Source of the DNA: Branchiostoma lanceolatum
Lineage: Eukaryota > Chordata > Leptocardii > Amphioxiformes > Branchiostomatidae
DNA: 64,000 bases
Reading direction: 5' to 3'
Assembly (NCBI RefSeq): GCF_035083965.1
Contig: NC_089732.1
Coordinates: 2,152,883 to 2,216,882, forward strand
In this document: in pieces, positions 57,490-64,000 of the stretch
Layout: every line of letters begins with the position of its first letter
Numbering within the stretch: position 1 is the stretch's first letter
Made by a program: the position numbers and the translations under genes
The notes under the pieces: generated by a model
The model's database searches: none
What the model was told of the DNA's origin: nothing
Seen by the model: the letters and a program-made list of their open reading frames with translations, nothing else

Positions 57490-60400
57490 CTGTGGTCCAA
57501 TTAGCCAATCAATGAATCAATCAATCCACTAACCAAGCAATCAAATAATCAACTGGCATTATAATGCAGAAGTATAAAGCTGACTAAAAAAATGCCTGAT
57601 TTGTATCATGATATGCGTCACATTGTACATTCTAACTTCAACCTGAATGACAGTATCACAGAACGAGGTCTTACTTAGCTGTTCTATCAGCGAACAGAGT
57701 GCTGAAGGCCACCAGCTGCTCGTCCTTAGCTGCAGGCAGCACGCGCTCAATTTGCTCATCGTCCTCATCAAAGGCCAGCCACCTAGAAGAAAGTATGTAA
57801 AATGCTAAAATATTTGTCATCAATAAAGGCACAATGTATTGCTTCTAACACAACGTCCTTATATCAAATCCTCTATTCAATTGTGCCACAAGTACAATTG
57901 CAATTTGGACTGGCATTGATTGCAGTTTGTTTATGGTACTCTCTAAATGAATATTTTGAATTCTAAACGTGCCCATGATTTTCTATCATTGACGAAACCC
58001 ACCTGTTGCAGAGGAAGTAGTACTGCTGGTTTTCACCCAGCAGATCGTCCACAATGACTTTCTCCAGGAACCTGTTTATGTCATAGACAGAATATGCGTT
58101 ACATGTCAGTTTTAACCTCTTATTGTAACTAATTCATTCATCGGGAACTCATCCGTGTAACACCAACGCTCCGTAACACAAACTCTCACAGTCCAGGGCT
58201 CTATGGAGACCCTCCTAGCATGACCTAACCAGCAGGATTTACAAAAGCACTTGATTCCTGGAGAGGGACTTACCAGGACGGCTCCTTCCCGGAGTTGTCG
58301 TGCCACACGCGCACGTGGGTGAGCCAGCCTGGGTCCGTCTCGGTGCACAGAACAAACCCGGCCATGTTTCCCTTCTCAAACATGGCGGAGTAGGGCTGGT
58401 GGAGGAGGAACGGGCCGCACTCCCTGGTCGCCCCGTGCAGCATGATGGACACCTACGATCAAATAAGATAGATGTCACAGAGATTTAAGATGATAGACAA
58501 AACAAAAGTACAGAAATGTCTAGATGATTGGTATGATATGCTTTAAAAGTACCAAATGAAACATACAATGTACATGAACTGATACTTAAAAGAACTGGTT
58601 AAAGTAGGAATCGGTCTCACCTTTGCTGTCGTCCCGGCGTTTGCTCTCGGTCCAGTGAAGACCCTCAGGTAGTAGCGAGGTTTGGGACGTTTTGTGTCGT
58701 CGAAGATTGCTGCCGTGGTGATCTGGGACAAAACAACATATATCCATAGGTCTCACCGTATTCTCTACAAAATATTTGTTGCATTCATGACATGAAAGTG
58801 GGCATTAAATTCATATTCTTTTTCAGTTACCTTCCCGAGGTCCTTGGCATCATTTTTCCTTGTCCAAGGCACACACAAGGCGATGTAGAAGGAGAACAGG
58901 ACGCAGCACGTCATGATGCCGATGGGATTCTGAATCAGGTTCTTCAGCAGAAGGAAACCTTTGAGAGCGCGCTCAAAGTTGATCTCGTTTGGAGCAATCA
59001 GGCCCGAGAACTTGGTCAGGTGGTCACAGCGGCAGTGGAGATGGGTCCTGCTCGTCAGAGGTCCAACCTGCGGAATTCAAGATGTCAACAAATGTGAATT
59101 CCATGGAGCCAAAATTTCATTATCATTTTTATAAAATCCTATAAGATGCAACGAAAATTATCGAGTACACGAAAATTATCCATGCCAATTACGGTGACTA
59201 CTTTAGCGTTCATTTGTTTACACTATTTCAAACGTACACAAAAATACAATGTGCCGTACCTGACAACCACTTCTGTCCCAGAAATGGTCCTTCTCGTTAA
59301 AGAACACGCATTCTACGGGTTCAACGAAGACTCCAAACGACACGGTTAGACCACCTCCCTCATCAGTTCCGTCTGCACTTGTAGGCACGATTCCTGCCAT
59401 GTAAAAATACAATAGGATATGTAAAAGGACAATGACATTTTCAGCTCTTTAATTCGTCATGGTAGGCTGTAAAAGAGGGAAGCCTTCCTATCTACAACAC
59501 CAGTACCCTAATTTTGTTCCGAAAATGTAACAAAGAAACAGAGGAAGATCTGTTGGCACCAAAAGCATCATCTCCTCACCGATGTACCAGTGGATGTCAT
59601 TGCTGTCCCTAATGTCCACGTCTCCGAGACGCACTCGCCAGATGTACGGGTCTGACGTCACGGTGATGTTTTCATCCAGATCAAGAGAATATCTGTGAGG
59701 AAAAGGAATAAGTTTGACTTGCTTACAGTGTTTCTTGTTCGATACCTTAGAAACAATGAAAACGTACTACTGGGTTGTTCTAGTCACGAAGCCCTGAAGA
59801 AGATAGTATGAAACAAAAGTTTAGTTGCTATTCGTTTTATCAACAAGATGGCAACATTTAGGATTGGAACCAACACTAACTTCATTAGTTTTACGCCTGC
59901 TTTATCAAAGCCTGTGGTTGTCCAGACGTCTAAAACGTATAAGAAAAATTTCTTTCAAAATATACCAATGTCATCACCATCCGGCATATAACATACCTCA
60001 TGTTAGAAGGGATAGGAAGAGTGGTGGTCAGGTCGAACAGAGTCGCGTTGGGTTTGATGCCGTAGGCCAGGTACAGGGTAAAGGTTGGGGACACCAGAGG
60101 GTCCTTGGGGGCCAGGAAGATGAACGTGTCTGCCGGGTCGATGGAGCTGTTGTACTTGAATGGGACGTACTGAAAGGTAAAGGAAAATTTTACATTTTTA
60201 TTGTAGACTTCAAAGCAGGCCTCTAGAAACTTGATACGGTTTGCTGAGATGCAATCAAATTAAGCATTTCGGTCGTACTTTTGAATCCTTTCTCAAGGCT
60301 GTGATGACTGGAGCTGCTTGTGCCAGTATTTTCATGGAACCGGAAGCATCACTCGAACGTCGGTCATTTCCATTAATTCTATCTACGAAAAAAACGTCGA

Positions 60401-63271
60401 TTTGCCAACCTGAAAAAGCCCAAACAAAATATTTGATATAACAGCTTACGTACCTCTTTTACCCCGCCTACTGCAACGTCATCAAACTCCACAGCTGCCA
60501 CAGACTGGTTGTGCCTCAGGATGGAAAACTCTATGGGCTCCTCCAGGCCAGAAATCCCCTTCCTTTCCAAGGAGTCGCTGAAATGCAGCCCTCCTATTCC
60601 TATGCCTAAGTCTCTGTGACTGATATTTGTGGTGGACGCGTACTCAAAAGGGTTCCTCCAGCGGCTGTGGAAAACCTGAGGAGTTTGAAATCAAAAACTT
60701 TTATAACATATGGCATTAGAATTCAAACATGATAATAGTTTAGTTTACATTGATTCCCTCCCACCCAATGGTAACCGTAGACAAGGATGCCAACTATCTG
60801 CAACTATTGTTTAATATATGAATAATTATTGTGTCTATGTTTATTTTCATAACTATTTATGTTTAGCCATACTAGTATGGCTCAACATATTGTTTTTACT
60901 CAGGTTTCTTCTTCTCCTCCTGTCAAATCTTCAAATCGATTCATCTCTGTCATTTTTTGACCAAATGACCTGAAATTCGGTACAAAGGTAGTATAGGCAA
61001 ATACCCCTACCCCTTGTTTTCATTTTTTCGATATTGACCTTGAAAATGATTTTATTGAGGTTTTTAGACTATTTTTAGCATTTCTTGGCCTCCTGCGCCA
61101 TGGTATTTCAACTGACTGACCTGAAATTCGCTGTAGATGTGCCTTGAACAAATATTTAAAGGACTACATTCCCATTTTTGGCATACATCTCTTCAAAACG
61201 ATTTATTTTGGGCTTTTTTGACAATATTTGCCACTTCTGTCACTTTCAATACTACATACAGTGTTGGAAGTGACAGACATTTTTCCACTGCATTCAAAAA
61301 CGCGACCACCTTATTGGCCAATTGAGTTAATTAAGTTATCTTGCATTTCTGGGTCAGCTGCCCTAGTGTTTATACCAAATCTGGTATGTGACTGCCTAGG
61401 TCATGTGATTACATGGCTTTGTTCACTCTTTTTTTTAACAAAGATACACATCTCCGATTCCTATGTATTAAACCAAAGTGATGTGAAATTTGGCATGTGT
61501 CTGCCTTGGTCATAAACACAGGCTCTCATTCAAATGTTTGGCATACAGCCTTCCAAAACGATTTTTGAAATAAGCAATTTTTTCGTTTCGTTATTTTCAA
61601 CCCCAAATGTATACTATAAATCTTTATATATATCATTATGTATACTATGGAAGACTTCATTCTTCCCTGGGGTTAATCTTTTTTTAATTCAATTTTGAAT
61701 TGGGTTGATTATGCGCAAGATTGTAATTTTGAGCGGATATTTTTCGACTGGTCTAGTTTACATGGAGATGGCACGGAATATCCCATTCTTTCAAGAGGAG
61801 GATTCTTTAATTATTTATTTCAATTTTGAGCTGGAGTGATTATGAAAAAGTCCATTTGTTAGCAGAAGTGTATTTGTTTAAGTGGATATGTTCTGGACTG
61901 GTCCATATTGTTTTGAGGTGCTACTGGAAGACTCCATTCCTGTATAGAGAGACTAATTGTTTTTAAACTCAATTTTGGACTGGGGTGATCAATTTTTTTA
62001 CTGCAAATATTTTAGAAGGGTTCATTGTTATTTTGGGACGGTCCATTTTTTGCATGGCGAGGAGTATGGCTAAACATGCTGTATTTGCTCGCAAATGTTG
62101 CCTTTCTAGTGTTTGTATGAATTATCACTGTCTTTGTATTCATATTTTTCCCTGTCTCTAAATTCATTAAACGAACCATAACATTGATAACTTATCATTC
62201 TCCCACCTGTGTTCCGCAGAAATTGCGTTGCGCTATTGACTTGAGTCTCCGCTCACTGATGTCACCAGTGAGCTTCTGCGGCCGATGAATCGGAAAAGAG
62301 ACTGAATGGGTTACTCTCCAAGCAGAGGAGGATTTCTGGCTGGTTTTTGACGTGTTTATAGGCGTTTTTGTCGGGCCCTCTACTTTGTCATTTTTTTTGT
62401 CTCTTGGGGTTTACAGACACACACAAAATGACAAAGTAGAAAGCTCGACAAAAAAGCCTAAAACACGTCAAAAATCAGCCAGAACCCTCTTCTGCTTGGA
62501 GTCTCAGAGTAGAATGGTTTATTTCATGAAACGTCGTAAGATATAGACCGTACTGAGTGTTGTAAGCAGTTTGAAATATGATCGCTTGATCTAAGATAAC
62601 ATGCCATTTTAAGAACAGTATCATCATCGAAGCATAACTCATTGATATTTGAATCGTAAACATTTATATTTACAAACAGTTCACACTTTGTATTTTACGT
62701 GTATATTTTTCGGATTGAAATTGAGAGACACGTAGCTTAAGTTGCTGGCCAGTGGTTAATTACATGCGTGCTTTGATATTTTATTGTTTGACAATTATGA
62801 TATGTAATGTATCATCACATTCACTCATTATGTCTCTGCTTGATCTAGAGAAATGATAGAAATTTAAATATCTTTTTTTCATGTAATGTACAATCCAAGT
62901 CATAATACCAAAACCGAGCGTGCGTATGCCTTCACGAATACTAGTAATGGCGGCAGTCGGAACCAGGTTCCATCTTCAAAACTGGTGAAGTGGACGGTAT
63001 GATTTTCATAATCAAACCACGTGAGGCAGTCAGTCCTGTTGATCACAACCTGCATACCGGTATAAAGGAACAGTTAAAATGTGGCTAAAAGTGGCAGTGA
63101 TAGTGGTTGGCATGCGATAGTTCTCTTCCTTATAAACATGCCAGTTTGTACACCCACCTGAAAGTCTTGTGATGATATCATTGTCACGACTTCACGCGGC
63201 CGTTTTCCCTTCAGAATCTGGTTAGTAAGTTCATCTATGGCACGAAAAGCCACGGTGGTGGCGTTTCGATT
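51891..63271 (-). CDS. Gene C: polycystin-1-like receptor-channel, 3' part (25 exons)
   Basis: Exons 5' to 3': 63271-63158, 63049-62909, 62275-62207, 60675-60454, 60169-59997, 59692-59580, 59393-59260, 59067-58831, 58722-58621, 58452-58274, 58071-58003, 57782-57675, 57489-57276, 57042-56937, 56710-56565, 56370-56295, 55969-55889, 55724-55537, 54699-54625, 54474-54247, 54083-53942, 53767-53549, 53436-53311, 53165-52941, 52714-51891 (TAG). Domain order is part of GAIN, GPS, TM1, PLAT, TM2-6, polycystin domain, channel. It is collinear with gene B exon for exon. Length differs in three exons only (62275, 60675, 59067), each by a multiple of three. The lectin and REJ exons must lie right of the window: the exon matching 34386-34283 of B was not found in 63272-64000. 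No disabling change seen. Confidence 0.9.
54790..55346. mobile_element. Dispersed element in gene C intron, same site as in gene A
   Basis: It runs from the ATCCGCCATCTTGGATCGGCC edge through GAAACCCGTTGCCATGGCAA to a C-tract and TTAGGGTTAAG. In gene-relative orientation it is collinear with the copy at 2512-3011, and flanking intron sequence matches on both sides (ATGGTCCAATATATG and TTAAGAATA). The element lies between the exons at 54625-54699 and 55537-55724. A piece of about 60 bp (TCAGCTTGTCTGCCTGACGT..AATAAAGATAAAGATG) at about 55050-55115 looks like a secondary insertion. Confidence 0.75.
57675..58722 (-). other. Gene C: PLAT/LH2 domain
   Basis: Four exons of 102, 179, 69 and 108 nt, the same lengths as in gene B. 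They give YYLRVFTGPRANAGTTAKV, MLHGATRECGPFLLHQP and VRVWHDNSGKEPSWFLEKV. Identity to B is close to complete across the domain. Confidence 0.88.
60859..62077. mobile_element. Inverted-repeat element in gene C intron, ATGTTTAGCCATACT termini
   Basis: ATGTTTAGCCATACT at 60859-60873 faces its exact reverse complement at 62063-62077. The interior contains recurring TGACCTGAAATTCGG..ATGTG and CAAAACGATTT words and no long ORF. It accounts for most of the 1.5-kb intron, which is about 240 bp in gene B. Class unknown. Confidence 0.6.
62313..62511. mobile_element. About 199-bp snap-back MITE, ACTCTCCAAGCAGAGG terminus
   Basis: The arms (GGCTGGTTTTTGACGTGTTT, CTACTTTGTCATTTT and complements) pair around a centre at about 62408. 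Flanks GAATGGGTT (62304-62312) and GAATGGTTT (62512-62520) look like a 9-bp target duplication with one mismatch. It lies 37 bp upstream of the gene C exon ending at 62275. Same family as the elements at 44750 and 49654. Confidence 0.8.
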
Positions 63272-64000
63272 CTGCGGAAGAACAGGGATCAAAATATTGT
63301 TTTACGCTTTGCTTAAGAAAACAAGGTACAAAAACAATGAGTGACATATAACATGTTATTGGAACTTGTCAACATCCATGAGCGCCTGGTTCATTGGAGG
63401 TCCAAGCAGCAGGTGAGAAACATTTTGTGGTTAGGACGTTTACTTTCCGTCATTTGTCGCTAACTTGTTGCTCAAATGGTAGAGGATGGCTAAGAAATAG
63501 CTGCATTACCCCAAAATTGAGAAGGCTGGGAATTCGAACCAAATAGACAGAGAACAGTTCAGAACAGGTGCAAATTGAGGACAATTGTCGATGAGCTATG
63601 TCATGAAGGAGCCTATATGAGTACATTCAAATCTACCGGACAACTTCCAGGTTTAACCATTTAAAGGCCCTTTATGTGACATTTTGGCGCAAAAATCCTA
63701 ATGCAAATGACATAGACAACCACTTTTCAGCATATTTCCATCATTAATTCGTCTATTTCTGGCATGTATGGTGTTTTTTAGCTGTACAAAAACAAGCTGC
63801 AAAAGTCTGTGACACCACCTCAACCTAGGGCCCACTGTTTGTAAACAAAAGCTTCCTGTACACTGGCAGGACCCCTGTGTAGGCTAATTACTTAGCGACA
63901 CTTCAGTGGATCTAGATAACAGCTGATGTTATGAAGATCATCTTCTTCAAAAACACTCATATCTTTTTGAATGAGGATAAGATATATTAGCCAAGTTTGT
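63272..64000. other. Gene C intron running out of the window
   Basis: Parts are similar to the gene B intron at 33677-34282 (for example GACAACTTCCAGGTTTAACC at about 63640). No exon was found; from about 63660 on the sequence no longer matches gene B. Confidence 0.5.

Larger units (their letters stand above)
58831..63271 (-). other. Gene C: GAIN region, GPS and TM1
   Basis: It contains CVFFNEKDHFWDRSGC in the 59393 exon and CRCDHLTKFSGLIAPNE in the 59067 exon, so the GPS cysteines and the HL|T cleavage site are intact. The segment after the cleavage site is three residues shorter than in gene B (FSGLIAPNE against FSGLMGLIPPNE). TM1 follows as in B. Confidence 0.85.

Noticed and set aside
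62207-62275. Apparent 7-nt length difference between gene C and gene B in the ERxLKxIA exon, suggesting a frameshift
   Set aside because: It came from picking too short an acceptor. Using the upstream AGs (exon starts 62275 in C and 32344 in B) gives 69 and 78 nt, both in frame and alignable.

Overview
The window looks like a chordate-type animal nuclear genome. Small exons carry GT..AG junctions, introns are rich in mobile elements, and there is no operon structure. The best guess is an amphioxus (Branchiostoma-like) genome, because of the expanded polycystin-1-like/REJ family, degenerate non-LTR retrotransposon tails ending in CAATAAAG plus (CATT)n, tRNA-derived SINEs and many short inverted-repeat elements. 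The species call is inference, not read directly.

Layout. (1) Gene A, + strand, 28-7006: the last 13 coding exons of a polycystin-1-like receptor-channel whose 5' part lies left of the window. (2) 7007-13296: gene-free flank with a minisatellite (about 7.8-8.46 kb) and dispersed repeats. (3) 13297-19320, - strand: a complete five-exon thioredoxin gene (105 aa, WCGPC) with SINEs, a LINE tail and tandem duplications in its introns. (4) 20652-49139, - strand: gene B, essentially complete, about 42 exons and roughly 2.2-2.3 thousand residues. Domain order is signal peptide, C-type lectin-like, REJ, GAIN/GPS, TM1, PLAT, TM2-6, polycystin extracellular domain, channel. (5) 49140-51890: gene-free flank. 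(6) 51891-63271, - strand: gene C, the 3' 25 exons of a third paralogue, whose 5' part lies right of the window.

Genes A, B and C are paralogues with almost the same exon lengths and phases. A points towards B and C, with thioredoxin between them, so the cluster contains an inverted duplication. Coding exons are almost identical between copies while introns are clearly diverged. A and C share a mobile-element insertion in the same intron and a related AT-rich minisatellite beyond the stop codon; B has neither. Each product should be an autoproteolysed GPS receptor fused to a TRPP-type cation channel. The thioredoxin gene has no evident functional link to its neighbours.

The introns of gene B hold most of the mobile DNA: a 2.45-kb foldback palindrome with a 10-bp target duplication, several LINE fragments and at least four small inverted-repeat elements. 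Exon borders were placed by eye from splice signals and cross-comparison of the three copies. I see no prokaryotic features, no CRISPR and no canonical tRNA or rRNA gene.
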